From contig NZ_JACHFF010000001.1 in assembly GCF_014207425.1 (NCBI RefSeq), positions 744,001 to 808,000 of the forward strand: a stretch of 64,000 nucleotides of DNA, in the 5' to 3' direction. Source of the DNA: Jeotgalicoccus coquinae. Lineage in GTDB: Bacteria > Bacillota > Bacilli > Staphylococcales > Salinicoccaceae. A program made the position numbers and the translations under genes. The notes beneath the pieces were generated by a model. That model saw only the letters and a list, made by a program, of their open reading frames with translations, was not told the origin of the DNA and did not search any database. Shown one piece after another: positions 1 through 10,441 of this stretch (position 1 is its first letter; each line of letters opens with the position of its first letter).

Positions 1-555
1 TTCAAGATTCGATTCAGCCAGTACTGCCAGGTGACGGAGAATTTCAAGATCCGTACGGACAGTCTTTTCAATATTGGGACGCTGGATTTTAACAGCAACA
101 TCTTCACCTGTATGGAGCATTGCGCGGTGAACCTGCCCAATTGAAGCAGAACCGACAGGTTTATCATTAAAAATCATAAAGAGTTCATCAATCGGCGCTT
201 CCAGTGATTCCTCAATTAATCTGCGGGCTTCTTCTGCAGGAAAGGGCGCCACATGACTCTGCAGCTTTTCCAGTTCGCGGATTAAGTCCGGCGGCAGTAA
301 ATCCGCTCTTGTCGAGGCAATCTGGCCGAGCTTAATAAACGTCGTTCCCATCTCTTCGATAAAAATACGGATTCTTTCCGCATATGTCTTCTCGAGAACT
401 TCTTCGTTCTGCTGGCGCAGTATAATCCGCCTCGGCATTGAAATTACACGGTCCAGGCCGATTTCTTCTATAAGAAAGCCGAGTCCGCTTTTAGAAAACT
501 GCATCGCAATTTCACGGTAGCGGTTAATATAATTTACCCGTGTCTGAAGACTCAT
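1..555 (-). CDS. AarF/UbiB family kinase-like protein, 5' part only (cut by window edge)
   Basis: First 185 residues of a UbiB/AarF (ABC1/ADCK) protein kinase-like protein; the gene runs off the left edge, so most of the usual ~550 residues are missing. Visible motifs are KLGQ at residues 75-78 (the family KxGQ signature), GSASIGQVH at 135-143 (the family A-rich nucleotide loop) and VAVKIQRP at 153-160 with the invariant lysine. In this family the proteins are atypical ATPases linked to quinone or lipid metabolism; the substrate here cannot be told. The ATG at 555 is preceded by AGGAGTGA. It is the most upstream gene of a leftward pair with lysC, 75 bases apart, with no clear terminator between them. 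Confidence 0.85.
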   Translation of the reverse strand, partial: MSLQTRVNYINRYREIAMQFSKSGLGFLIEEIGLDRVISMPRRIILRQQNEEVLEKTYAERIRIFIEEMGTTFIKLGQIASTRADLLPPDLIRELEKLQSHVAPFPAEEARRLIEESLEAPIDELFMIFNDKPVGSASIGQVHRAMLHTGEDVAVKIQRPNIEKTVRTDLEILRHLAVLAESNLE

Positions 556-630
556 AAGCCGGTCACTCCTAAAGTTTAAATACTACTGCCTATTATAGAT
601 GTGTCCGTATTTTAGTTAAAGGATAATCCC

Positions 631-1983
631 TTAGAAAAACTCTTTGAACAATGCTTTGATTGACGGTTCGTGATCTTTTGTCTTAATTGCAAACATCATA
701 CTGTACTCGGTAGAGCCCTGGTTCATCATACGGATATTGACCTTTTCCCCGGCAAGAGCTGCTGTCACGCGGCTGACAATCCCGACCTGGCGGGCCATCC
801 CGAGACCTACGATAAAGAGCATGCTCAGATCATCTTCAACTTCAATCCATTCCGGTTCAAGCTGAAGGTTAATTTCCCCGATGATTTTATCGAGTGAGTC
901 ATTATTTTCGAACTGATTGGAGCGCATAATAATCGAAATGTCATCGATACCGGAAGGCATATGTTCATAAGAAATATGATAGTCTTCCAGAATCTGCAAA
1001 ATGCGCCGTGTAAAACCGACTTCCTTATTCAGTAAATACTTATGCAGCGAGATAGACGTAAATCCTTCATCACAGCTGAAGCCGATTACCGGGATATTCG
1101 GATCAAGTTCGCGTTCCGGAACTATTTTAGTGCCTTCAATATGAGGTGCATTCGTATTGCGGATCATTACAGGGATTTTTTCCTGATAGAGCGGCTCCAG
1201 TGCTTCATCGTGGAAAATGCCGAACCCGGCATACGCAAGTTCACGCATTTCACGATATGTAATTTCCTCAATTTGATACGGCTCATCGATAATACCCGGA
1301 TGTGCAGCATATATATGAGACTCATCCGTATAGTTTTCGTATAAGTCCGCACGGATACCGCGGGCAATAATGGCACCTGTAATATCGGAGCCGCCGCGGG
1401 CGAATGTCACGATATTGCCGTTATCTGAAATACCGTAGAAGCCGGGAATGACGAGAACGTCTTCGGGATAATCTTTTAATTTATTAATGTCATCGTATGA
1501 CGAAGGAATCAGACGGGCGTTGGCAGGTGTATTGGTTACTTTAATTCCTGCTTCTTCCGGTGATACATATTTTGCGCTGAAGCCGAGCGACTGGAAGTAC
1601 GTGCTGATCAGACGGGCGTTAAAATCCTCACCGCGTGATTTCAGTGCATCGAGCAGCGCCTCTTCATCTTCAATTGCTGTTAAATAGTCGCGTAAAGTAC
1701 GTTCGAAATCATCGAGCAGCGAACGGTCGATGGATAATTCATCGATAATCGACTCGTAACGTCTCAGAATTTCGCTTAATGCATCCTCAGTATCGAGACC
1801 TGTAACTTTGTTCGTGTGCAGTGCGATAAGCATGTCGGTAACTTTTACATCGTCATCGTGTCTTTTGCCGGGCGCGCTCACGACAATGGTTTTAATGTCT
1901 TTATCGTTTTGGACTATGGATGCGACTTTCTGGATTTGTGTTGCATTAGATAGGGAACTTCCACCAAATTTAGCTACTTTCAT
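631..1983 (-). CDS. lysC: Aspartate kinase
   Basis: Cytosolic aspartokinase, the first step (ATP-dependent phosphorylation of aspartate) of the lysine, threonine and methionine branch. The 450-residue protein opens with the amino-acid kinase signature KFGGSSL (residues 4-10) and has FARGGSDITG in the catalytic domain. The C-terminal third (from about 305) carries ACT-type allosteric domains; GIVSRVTAALAG is visible near the end. A GTG three codons upstream (1992) overlaps the Shine-Dalgarno AAAGGTG, so I chose the ATG at 1983. It is divergent from hom-thrC-thrB, as in Staphylococcus, which suggests a threonine-pathway isozyme. Which amino acid inhibits it cannot be read from sequence. Confidence 0.95.
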   Translation of the reverse strand: MKVAKFGGSSLSNATQIQKVASIVQNDKDIKTIVVSAPGKRHDDDVKVTDMLIALHTNKVTGLDTEDALSEILRRYESIIDELSIDRSLLDDFERTLRDYLTAIEDEEALLDALKSRGEDFNARLISTYFQSLGFSAKYVSPEEAGIKVTNTPANARLIPSSYDDINKLKDYPEDVLVIPGFYGISDNGNIVTFARGGSDITGAIIARGIRADLYENYTDESHIYAAHPGIIDEPYQIEEITYREMRELAYAGFGIFHDEALEPLYQEKIPVMIRNTNAPHIEGTKIVPERELDPNIPVIGFSCDEGFTSISLHKYLLNKEVGFTRRILQILEDYHISYEHMPSGIDDISIIMRSNQFENNDSLDKIIGEINLQLEPEWIEVEDDLSMLFIVGLGMARQVGIVSRVTAALAGEKVNIRMMNQGSTEYSMMFAIKTKDHEPSIKALFKEFF

Positions 1984-2067
1984 ATTAAACACCTTTTTTT
2001 ATATTAGTTTTAGGGTCTTATAATACATGAAAAGTTTAGAAAAGTGTAGAGTTTTCAGAATATAGCT

Positions 2068-2096
2068 TGAATTTTTTTCTGAACGGCTCTAATATA
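2068..2096 (+). promoter_or_regulatory. Candidate sigma-A promoter of the threonine operon
   Basis: TTGAAT (2068-2073), a 17-base spacer and TAATAT (2091-2096), 33 bases before the hom start. It lies in the divergent lysC/hom intergenic region. No T-box or riboswitch-like leader is visible between it and hom. Confidence 0.5.
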
Positions 2097-2128
2097 AGTG
2101 TTTATACTAATTAATATTGGAGGTCACT

Positions 2129-3337
2129 ATGAATAAGAAAATTGCTTTACTCGGCATGGGCACCGTGGGCAGCGGCGTCGTTAATTTAATACGAGAAAAC
2201 GAAGACTTGATACATTCATCGTCAGGGGTGAAATTTACGATTACCCACGTTTTGGTTACGGATACGACGAAAACCAGAACCGCTGATGTGTCAGACATTC
2301 GGGTGACCGATGATATTACGGAAATTGAAAATGCAGATATCGATCTTGTTGTAGAAGTAATGGGCGGCATTGACAGCACGAAAGATATTATCAATAGAAT
2401 TTTACAAAAAGGTATTCCGGTAGTGACGGCAAACAAAGATATGCTTGCTGTTCATATCGATGAACTTGAAAAAACGGCTGTACAAAATAATACGGCATTA
2501 TACTACGAAGCGGCTGTTGCCGGCGGTATCCCGATTATTCATACGATGCAGCACAGTTTAAATGCGAATAAGATTTCAAAAGTAATGGGTATATTAAACG
2601 GCACAACGAACTACATTTTATCGAAAATGGCGTTTGACGGCTGGGAGTACGATGATGCATTAAAAGAGGCGCAGGCAATCGGCTACGCTGAAGCGGATCC
2701 GACAGCTGACGTTGAAGGCATTGATGCGGCGCGTAAAACACTGCTTCTTGCACGTCTTGCATTCGATAAAAAGTTCTCGCTTGACCAGGTGAATTTAAAT
2801 GGTATTTCAGGTGTGGACATTAAAGATATTGAGCTGGCAAAAAGTGCCGGTTTAACATTAAAGCTTTTAGGTGTTGCAGAGGATCTTGATGGCAAATACA
2901 ATCTTGCAGTTGAACCGATATTTGTTGAAACAACGCACCAGCTGGCGAATGTGCACTATGAAAAGAACGCTGTGTTCGTTAACGGCAATATGATCGGTGA
3001 AGCAATGTTCTACGGACCGGGTGCAGGGAGTTATGAAACAGCATCTGCTGTAGTCAGCGATATGATCAACAGTGCTGTCATTGCGGCGAAAGCGAAAGCT
3101 GTGCCTGAAGAAAGCGGTGTGCAGGCTGAAGAACTTCCGGACAGTGCATACTACTTAAGATTTAACGAACCGCTGCATGATGTTCAATCATTCCTCTCAT
3201 CACAGGATGTGCAGTTTGAAATTATTGATACGAAAGGATCAGCGTTTCGAACGGTTAAAATGAGCGGTACAGTATTACAGCAGGTTAAAGATAAATTCGC
3301 GGTTGCCGCGGTATACAAAATAAATGGAGCTGAATAA
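2129..3337 (+). CDS. hom: Homoserine dehydrogenase
   Basis: NAD(P)H-dependent reduction of aspartate semialdehyde to homoserine. The N-terminal Rossmann motif GMGTVGSG is at residues 9-16. TANKDML and [11 protein letters not shown] match the catalytic/substrate region, and a short ACT-like segment occupies the last ~70 residues. At 402 residues it is slightly shorter than the usual ~425. Start chosen at ATG 2129 because GGAGGT lies at 2119-2124; an in-frame TTG at 2117 would overlap that site. It is the first gene of hom-thrC-thrB, with thrC starting 2 bases after its stop. Confidence 0.96.
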   Translation: MNKKIALLGMGTVGSGVVNLIRENEDLIHSSSGVKFTITHVLVTDTTKTRTADVSDIRVTDDITEIENADIDLVVEVMGGIDSTKDIINRILQKGIPVVTANKDMLAVHIDELEKTAVQNNTALYYEAAVAGGIPIIHTMQHSLNANKISKVMGILNGTTNYILSKMAFDGWEYDDALKEAQAIGYAEADPTADVEGIDAARKTLLLARLAFDKKFSLDQVNLNGISGVDIKDIELAKSAGLTLKLLGVAEDLDGKYNLAVEPIFVETTHQLANVHYEKNAVFVNGNMIGEAMFYGPGAGSYETASAVVSDMINSAVIAAKAKAVPEESGVQAEELPDSAYYLRFNEPLHDVQSFLSSQDVQFEIIDTKGSAFRTVKMSGTVLQQVKDKFAVAAVYKINGAE

Positions 3338-3339
3338 TC

Positions 3340-4401
3340 ATGACTTGGCAGGGTGTCTTAAAAGAATATAAAGAATATTTACCAGTAACAGAAAATACAC
3401 CGGAATTGACTTTGTATGAAGGAAATACTCCATTAATTAAATTAGAAAAACTGTCGGAGGAACTCTGTATTGAACTTCACGCGAAGTTCGAAGGGCTAAA
3501 CCCGACAGGTTCATTTAAAGACCGCGGCATGGTGCTCGCAGTTGCAAAAGCAAAAGAAGACGGTGCGCATACAGTAATTTGTGCATCGACAGGGAATACG
3601 TCTGCTGCAGCTTCGGCATATGCAGCACGCGCCGGTTTAAATTCAATCGTTATTCTGCCGGAGGGCAAAGTTGCCATCGGTAAAGTTACACAGGCAATGA
3701 TGTCCGGTGCGAAAACAGTAACGATTGACGGAAACTTTGACGATGCGCTGAAAATCGTCCGTAAGATTTCCGAAGAAAACGACGGTATTGAACTGGTTAA
3801 CTCATTAAACCCTTATCGTATCGAATGCCAGAAGACGGCGTCGTTCGAAATTGTTGATGCTTTAGGAAAAGCCCCGGATTACTTATGTATACCTGTCGGC
3901 AACGCAGCAAATATTGCAGCGTACTGGAAAGGTTTTAAAGAGTACAACGAGAAAAAAGGTTCGGCACTGCCGAAAATGTACGGTTTTGAAGCGGAAGGTT
4001 CAGCGGCAATCGTTAAAGATAAAATAATTGAAAACCCTGAAACTGTCGGTACGGCAATCCGTATCGGGAATCCTGCAAGCTGGGACAAAGCAGCGGCGGC
4101 ACGCGACGAATCCGGCGGTAAAATCGATTCGGTAACAGATGATGAAATTTTATCAGCGTATAAACGTGTGGCATCTTCTGAAGGTGTATTTTGTGAGCCG
4201 GGATCTGCCGCATCACTAGCAGGTGTCATTAAATCAGTTGAAAACGGCAGCATTGAAAAAGGTGCGACAGTCGTCACTGTCTTAACAGGGAACGGACTGA
4301 AAGATCCGGATACAGCGATGGAAGTTGCGCTGGATCAGCCGAAGAAACTGCCGATGGATGAGAAAGTTATCGTAGAATACATTGAAAGTCTGGAGCAGTA
4401 A
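3340..4401 (+). CDS. thrC: Threonine synthase
   Basis: PLP-dependent conversion of O-phosphohomoserine to threonine. The PLP lysine lies in GSFKDRGM (about residues 58-65) and the phosphate-binding loop STGNTSAAA follows (about 87-95). [11 protein letters not shown] near the C terminus closes the cofactor site. At 353 residues it is the short bacterial form, as in Bacillus. It starts 2 bases after hom and ends 1 base before the thrB start, so the three genes are very likely one operon. Confidence 0.96.
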   Translation: MTWQGVLKEYKEYLPVTENTPELTLYEGNTPLIKLEKLSEELCIELHAKFEGLNPTGSFKDRGMVLAVAKAKEDGAHTVICASTGNTSAAASAYAARAGLNSIVILPEGKVAIGKVTQAMMSGAKTVTIDGNFDDALKIVRKISEENDGIELVNSLNPYRIECQKTASFEIVDALGKAPDYLCIPVGNAANIAAYWKGFKEYNEKKGSALPKMYGFEAEGSAAIVKDKIIENPETVGTAIRIGNPASWDKAAAARDESGGKIDSVTDDEILSAYKRVASSEGVFCEPGSAASLAGVIKSVENGSIEKGATVVTVLTGNGLKDPDTAMEVALDQPKKLPMDEKVIVEYIESLEQ

Positions 4402-4402
4402 C

Positions 4403-5275
4403 ATGGCTGATTTATCGTTGAAAATCCCGGGATCGAGTGCAAACCTCGGACTTGGATTTGATTCAATCGGTGTTGCTGTTAATAAATTCCTTTATATAGA
4501 AGCGAACCTTTCCGACACGTTCAAAGTGTCATTTAAAGACTTTGCATTATCCGTGCTGCCGTCGGATGAAACGAATTTAGTGTTCACGACAGCACGTAAT
4601 ATTGCTCGAAAATATGGCAGGGAACTGCCGTCACTGCATATTGAAATGCAGAGCGAAATACCTTTATCCCACGGACTCGGCTCATCATCGAGTGCGATTG
4701 TAGCGGGAATTGAAATCGCAAACCATTTTCTGGAGCTGAACTTAACAGATTACCATAAAGTGCTGCTCGGCTGTGAGATCGAAGGTCATCCTGACAACAT
4801 CGGACCGTGTATTACAGGCGGTGCATTTGTAGGATATTACCGGGACGGCGAGTTGTTTTATTACCATTTAAACCTCGATAATATCGGACTGATTGTCAGT
4901 GTGCCGGAGTATGAAATCAATACAGAAGAAGCGCGCGATGTACTGCCGAACGCCTATACGAGAGGCGAAGCGGTGGCACAGAACGCACTTGCCAATGTGA
5001 TGATTCTTGCACTCCACAATAAAGACTACCGTCTGATGGGCGAGCTGATGATGAAAGACAGTTTCCATGAACCATATCGTCAGCCGTTAATTAAAGAATT
5101 TGATGATATTAAAAAAGAAGCATTGGAAGCAGGTGCGCTTGCTACCGTAATCAGCGGAGCAGGACCGACGGTGCTGACACTGTCAGAAGAAGACACGCTG
5201 GATAAAGTGCTTGAAAGTCTGCAGTCTGTGAAAGACGTACACCATGAAATCCTTAATGTATATACGAAAGTGTGA
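4403..5275 (+). CDS. thrB: Homoserine kinase
   Basis: GHMP-family kinase that phosphorylates homoserine to give the ThrC substrate. N-terminal PGSSANLGLGFDSIG and the ATP loop PLSHGLGSSSSA (about residues 88-99) are diagnostic; GAGPTVL near the C terminus is the third GHMP motif. It has 290 residues. The ATG at 4403 is placed by a TGGAG ribosome-binding site inside the thrC end. An in-frame TTG at 4382 would lengthen it with unconserved residues. It is the last gene of the operon; the gene after it probably has its own promoter. Confidence 0.95.
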   Translation: MADLSLKIPGSSANLGLGFDSIGVAVNKFLYIEANLSDTFKVSFKDFALSVLPSDETNLVFTTARNIARKYGRELPSLHIEMQSEIPLSHGLGSSSSAIVAGIEIANHFLELNLTDYHKVLLGCEIEGHPDNIGPCITGGAFVGYYRDGELFYYHLNLDNIGLIVSVPEYEINTEEARDVLPNAYTRGEAVAQNALANVMILALHNKDYRLMGELMMKDSFHEPYRQPLIKEFDDIKKEALEAGALATVISGAGPTVLTLSEEDTLDKVLESLQSVKDVHHEILNVYTKV

Positions 5276-5300
5276 GTTTAGTAACCAGTTAAAAGGGAAA
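5276..5300 (+). promoter_or_regulatory. Candidate sigma-B promoter of the ydaT-like gene
   Basis: GTTTAG (5276-5281), a 13-base spacer and GGGAAA (5295-5300) fit the general-stress sigma-B pattern (GTTTaa, 12-15 bases, GGGwAw). It starts right after the thrB stop and lies 40 bases before a gene whose Bacillus homologue is a general stress protein. A TATAAT at 5321-5326 has no matching -35 and leaves almost no leader. Confidence 0.45.
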
Positions 5301-5340
5301 AGTGATATAAGTTAAATTATTATAATAGAGGACTGATATC

Positions 5341-5778
5341 ATGGCTTGGAATATGCAGGACTATCCCGACTCACTGAAGAACTTTGACGAACTCCAGCGT
5401 AAAAAAATAATCGACATTGCAAATGCGCTTTTAGACAGCGGATACAGTGAAGAACGCGCAATTCCGATTGCGACTTCGGAAGGTAAAGACTGGTATGAAA
5501 ACGCATCGGACAAAGAATTAAAAGAATTTAAAAAAGAAGCAAATCCGTCGAAGAATGATTCGCATGACACAGACAGCGCCAATCCTGACCTGCTCGATGA
5601 AGACGTCGAAGTGAAATATGACGATGAAAAAGAAGAATGGACAGTAAAATCCGTTAAAGCAGAGCGCGCAGCCGGAACTTACAAGTATAAAAATGAAGCT
5701 GTGGAGCGCGCCCGTGAAATTGCGGAGAACAAAGAATCCAATGTCGTGACTTATACGAAAGACGGTAAAAAAGAATAG
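5341..5778 (+). CDS. ydaT: YdaT-like general stress protein (DUF2188)
   Basis: Cytosolic 145-residue hydrophilic protein resembling Bacillus subtilis YdaT. The N-terminal half (MQDYPDSLKN, RAIPIATSEG around residue 40, then WYENASDKEL) is the ChaB/YdaT-like segment. An acidic linker follows. The C-terminal ~50 residues match DUF2188 (EWTVKSVKAE, then a helix ending in ENKESNVVTY). Its molecular function is unknown; the Bacillus family member is known as a general stress protein. A sigma-B-like promoter lies upstream and a strong hairpin terminator follows. It is probably monocistronic. Confidence 0.85.
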   Translation: MAWNMQDYPDSLKNFDELQRKKIIDIANALLDSGYSEERAIPIATSEGKDWYENASDKELKEFKKEANPSKNDSHDTDSANPDLLDEDVEVKYDDEKEEWTVKSVKAERAAGTYKYKNEAVERAREIAENKESNVVTYTKDGKKE

Positions 5779-5790
5779 ATTTAATTTAGG

Positions 5791-5816
5791 AAGGGCTGAT
5801 AATCAGCCCTTTTTTG
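5791..5816 (+). terminator. Rho-independent terminator after the ydaT-like gene
   Basis: AAGGGCTGAT pairs with ATCAGCCCTT around a minimal loop and is followed by a T run. It precedes the 41-bp palindromic array by about 20 bases. Confidence 0.9.
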
Positions 5817-5836
5817 TTTGTAAAAATTAATTGAGG

Positions 5837-6317
5837 TACGACGGTGAAGCGGTGTCGTACTTCAAGAGGGGTTGGGATACGACGGCGAAGCGGCGTCGTA
5901 CTTTAAGAGGGTTTGGGATACGACGGCGAAGCGGCGTCGTACTTTAAGAGGGTTTGGGATACGACGGCGAAGCGGTGTCGTACTTTAAGAGGGGTTGGGA
6001 TACGACGGCGAAGCGGTGTCGTACTTTAAGAGGGGTTGGGATACGACGGCGAAGCGGCGTCGTACTTTAAGACGGTTTGGGATACGACGGTGAAGTAGCG
6101 TCGTACTTCAAGAGGCGTTAGAATACGACGGTGAAACGGTGTCGTACTTCAAGAGGCGTTAGAATACGACGGTGAAGCGGCGTCGTACTTTAAGAGGGTT
6201 TGGAATACGACGGCGAAGCGGCGTCGTACTTCAAGAGGCGTTGGAATACGACGGCGAAGCGGCGTCGTACTTCAAGAGGCGTTGGAATACGACGGCGAGA
6301 TGGCGTCGTACTTTAAG
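5837..6317. repeat. 41-bp palindromic tandem array (12 copies, last one partial)
   Basis: Twelve copies begin with TACGACGG at 5837, 5878, 5919, 5960, 6001, 6042, 6083, 6124, 6165, 6206, 6247 and 6288, an invariant 41-base step. The last copy keeps only the first ~30 bases. Each unit has a 23-base inverted repeat (TACGAC...GTCGTA with a GC-rich centre) and an 18-base linker (CTTyAAGAGGssTTrGrA), which is also conserved. Copies 2 and 3, 4 and 5, and 10 and 11 are identical; most differences elsewhere are C/T transitions. The array fills the gap between two convergent genes. There is no coding sense (41 is not a multiple of 3) and no cas genes nearby. Confidence 0.97.
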
Positions 6318-6388
6318 TCACCCCATTCTCCAAAAAACAGCAGAACCGCCTCACAATAAAAGGCAATCCTGCTGTCTCACAAAAAATC

Positions 6389-7396
6389 CTATTCAATTTC
6401 CTCGTTATATTCCTTCACGGCTTGTTCAAATAAGTCATATGATTTCAATAATTGATCCATGTCATAAATATATGCAGTCACAATAATTTCATCGACATCA
6501 AATTGTTTCTGAAAGTCTTTCAGCTGCTCAACCGCGTCTTCTTTCGTACCGAAGAACTGAATCGGGAATGAGCTGTTAATCGCCTGTTCTTCACGCGGTG
6601 ACCAGATGCCGTCCATTGAATCTACCGGCGGCGGCAGCTGATTGCGGTGGTTTCGGATGAGTCCGAGTATTGTCTTATAGTGCGTCGTTGCCAGATATTC
6701 AGCCTGTGCTTTCGTATCTGCAAGAATGGCGTTGTTCGATACCATTTTATACGGTTCGGATAACTGTTTACCCGGCTTGAAGTTATTTTCATAAATTTCG
6801 AATGCTTCTTTCATCTGCGCGGGTGCAAAGTGTGCAGCGAATGCGTACGGCAGTCCGAGGCGAGCTGCGATATGTGCAGAGTCTGTAGATGAGCCGAGTA
6901 CGTATACCGGGATTTCAGTGCCGGCGCCGGGATATGCAATTAAAGAAGTGCCTGAGTCTGATAAATATCTCTGCAGTTCTTCAATTTCATCTTTAAATGA
7001 AAATACGCCTTCGTGGTTATTACGGCGGATTGCATTGGCAGTCAGCATATCCGTACCTGGTGCACGGCCGAGACCGAGGTCCAGACGGTCACCGAATATC
7101 GCATGAAGTGTACCGAATTCTTCAGCAACAATATATGGTGAATGGTTCGGCAGCATAACTCCGCCGCTCCCGACACGAAGGTGCTCAGTATTTTGAAGTA
7201 TGTGCTGAATCAGCTGTCTTGTCGCACTTGATGCAACCGACACCATATTGTGGTGTTCTGATACCCAGTAGCGCTGATAGCTTGAACCGTCCACGTGCTT
7301 TGCAAGTTTTATCATATCTTCAAATGCGCCTGTGGCATTCGAGCCTTCACGGACAGGTACTAAATTCAGCACTGATATATTTAATTTTCTTGTCAT
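6389..7396 (-). CDS. LLM-class flavin-dependent oxidoreductase (luciferase-like)
   Basis: 335-residue bacterial-luciferase-like monooxygenase of the MsnO8/YceB group, a TIM-barrel flavoprotein using reduced FMN; the substrate is unknown. Seen: VSEHHNM (about residues 40-46), GGVMLPNHSPYIVAEEF, GLGRAPGTD and VYVLGSSTDSA, all typical of the family. The ATG at 7396 is placed by GGAGGTTTC just upstream; the longer frame back to 7426 has no ribosome-binding site. Monocistronic, convergent with the ydaT-like gene across the 41-bp array. No own terminator is evident apart from the array. Confidence 0.9.
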   Translation of the reverse strand: MTRKLNISVLNLVPVREGSNATGAFEDMIKLAKHVDGSSYQRYWVSEHHNMVSVASSATRQLIQHILQNTEHLRVGSGGVMLPNHSPYIVAEEFGTLHAIFGDRLDLGLGRAPGTDMLTANAIRRNNHEGVFSFKDEIEELQRYLSDSGTSLIAYPGAGTEIPVYVLGSSTDSAHIAARLGLPYAFAAHFAPAQMKEAFEIYENNFKPGKQLSEPYKMVSNNAILADTKAQAEYLATTHYKTILGLIRNHRNQLPPPVDSMDGIWSPREEQAINSSFPIQFFGTKEDAVEQLKDFQKQFDVDEIIVTAYIYDMDQLLKSYDLFEQAVKEYNEEIE

Positions 7397-7523
7397 CTTG
7401 AAACCTCCAGGTAAATTATCTATCATATTAGTATTCTCTTATAATCAAACAGAAAAGTATAAATATCTGCCTGAACGTGGTAAAATCTATAAGAATTAAA
7501 AGTAGATGATGGGTAGGGATAAC

Positions 7524-8657
7524 ATGTCAATTTATGTGGATTATGCAGCCACGACTCCTATAGATGAAGAAATTTTAAAAAGTATGCTGGACTCGGCGGG
7601 TAAATTCGGTAATCCGTCAAGCATTCACCGTATCGGTAAAGAGGCGAAAGCTTTTTACGAAACGTCGCGTAAAATGATTGCGAAACGTCTGAACGCGTAT
7701 CCGGATGAAATTGTATTTACCGGCAGTGCAACGGAAGCGAATAATACAGTTATTAAAAGTGCTGCAGGCTTTTACAATAAACCTCATATTATTACGACGA
7801 AGGTTGAACATGCTTCTGTTAAAGAAACATACGCTGAACTGGAAGAGACGTGCGACGTGACATATTTAAACGTCGATGAAAACGGACAGATCAGCATTGA
7901 TGAACTGAAAAGTGCTCTGACAGAAGAAACGAAACTCGTATCGATTATTATGGTGAATAATGAAACGGGCACAATTCAGCCGATGGCTGAAATTGCAGAA
8001 ACGATGAAAGACAGCACTGCACTGCTGCATGTCGATGCAGTACAGGCATTTAAACAGCTGCCGATCGATGTCGAAGCATTGAACTGTGACTTCCTGACAA
8101 TGAGCGGCCATAAACTGCATGCACCGAAAGGCATCGGCGTACTGTACGTCAAACGCAATACCCATCTGAAAAGAATGATTACAGGCGGTTCACAGGAGCG
8201 TGAACGCCGTGCAGGTACGGAGAATACTCTGTATGCACATGCAATGATGAAAGCAGTGGAGCAGGCGGATGATAAACGCGAAGAAAACACTGAGGTGCTT
8301 AAAACGTTAAAAGAAACGCTGCTCACAGAGCTTGAAAAACAGGAAGTACCATTTGAAGTCAACGGTGACATTCATACTCAGACGAACCATATCGTCAATG
8401 TGTACTTTCCGTGGAGCACGTCGGAGTATCTGCTGACAGCGATGGATATGGCAGGGATTTATGCATCGGGCGGTTCAGCATGCAACGCCGGCACTGTGCA
8501 GCCTTCGCATGTAATTAAAGCAATGTACGATGAAAACCGTGCAGGCAGCTCAATCCGTTTCAGCTTTGGTGAACAGCTGACGGAAGATGATATGAAATAT
8601 ATCGCAGAAAAATTGAAAACTATTTATACAGGTCTCAGCAAACACGGATTTATATAA
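7524..8657 (+). CDS. yrvO: Cysteine desulfurase (YrvO/IscS-like)
   Basis: PLP enzyme that takes sulfur from cysteine as a persulfide. The 377-residue protein has YVDYAATTPID at the N terminus, HVDAVQAF, the PLP lysine in SGHKLHAPKG (about 203) and the active-site loop SGGSACNAGT with the catalytic cysteine (about 325). It lies 30 bases before mnmA, so the likely job is feeding sulfur to MnmA for tRNA thiolation, as with B. subtilis YrvO-MnmA. ATG 7524 with an AGGGAT site matches the family N terminus; the ATG at 7506 adds six unconserved residues. Confidence 0.92.
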   Translation: MSIYVDYAATTPIDEEILKSMLDSAGKFGNPSSIHRIGKEAKAFYETSRKMIAKRLNAYPDEIVFTGSATEANNTVIKSAAGFYNKPHIITTKVEHASVKETYAELEETCDVTYLNVDENGQISIDELKSALTEETKLVSIIMVNNETGTIQPMAEIAETMKDSTALLHVDAVQAFKQLPIDVEALNCDFLTMSGHKLHAPKGIGVLYVKRNTHLKRMITGGSQERERRAGTENTLYAHAMMKAVEQADDKREENTEVLKTLKETLLTELEKQEVPFEVNGDIHTQTNHIVNVYFPWSTSEYLLTAMDMAGIYASGGSACNAGTVQPSHVIKAMYDENRAGSSIRFSFGEQLTEDDMKYIAEKLKTIYTGLSKHGFI

Positions 8658-8663
8658 TTTTAA

Positions 8664-9790
<1,127 letters not shown>

Positions 9791-9791
<1 letters not shown>

Positions 9792-10435
9792 TGTTTGAAT
9801 ATCAGAAACACATTGAATCAGGAGAATACGAAAAAGCGCTGGAACTGATTTTTAAAACAATCGATGAAAATCCGAAAGACGAAACTCACTATATTAATGG
9901 TGCAGTGGTCTTAAGCAGTATTGGTAAAATAGAGGAAGCAGAACGTTTTCTGCAGCAGGCGCTTGTGCTGAAGCCAGACAGTTTCAGTGCAGGTTATACG
10001 CTTGCAAATCTGTACTTTAACGCTGAACGCTATAAAGAAGCACTCGTGCTTTATTTAAACGTTTACGATAAACATTTCGAAGACGGCGATCTGAATTTTA
10101 TGATTGCCCGTTCTTATGTAAATACAGGTGACTTTGCAATGAGTATTCCATTTTTTGAAACTGCACATAAAAATGAGCCTGAAGATACAGATATCAGTTT
10201 TGAATACGGCCTGACACTGTGCCAGCTGGAACAGTATGAACCGGCTCAGAAACTTCTGCAGTCTGTAACAGAAAAAACAGAACACGCAGATGCCGAGTAT
10301 AATCTCGGACTCGCAACATATATGAAAGACGAAGACATCGAAGCGGCACGCAGTCACTTTAAGCGCGCAGCAGAAATACAGCCTGATCATCATCTGGCAC
10401 ACCATGCATTGAAAAAATTTGAAGAGCTGGGGTAG
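9791..10435 (+). CDS. yrrB: TPR-repeat protein (YrrB-like)
   Basis: 214-residue cytosolic tetratricopeptide-repeat protein; about five to six TPR units are visible from residue 8 to the end (for example ALELIFKTIDENPKD, AERFLQQALVLKPDS, ARSHFKRAAEIQPDH). It has no catalytic motif and probably acts as a protein-protein adaptor. It is translationally coupled to mnmA (1-base overlap) and followed 6 bases later by recD2. The same order, desulfurase-mnmA-TPR-recD2, occurs in Bacillus (YrrB). Its function is unknown. Confidence 0.88.
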
Positions 10436-10441
10436 ATCATT

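Noticed and set aside
5837-6317. CRISPR array
   Set aside because: The sequence between palindromes is conserved in every unit instead of variable, and no cas genes are present.
6172-6486. 104-residue plus-strand reading frame with repeated RRR-rich stretches
   Set aside because: It is a translation of the 41-bp repeat array running into the antisense of the luciferase-like gene; the unit length is not a multiple of three and there is no ribosome-binding site.
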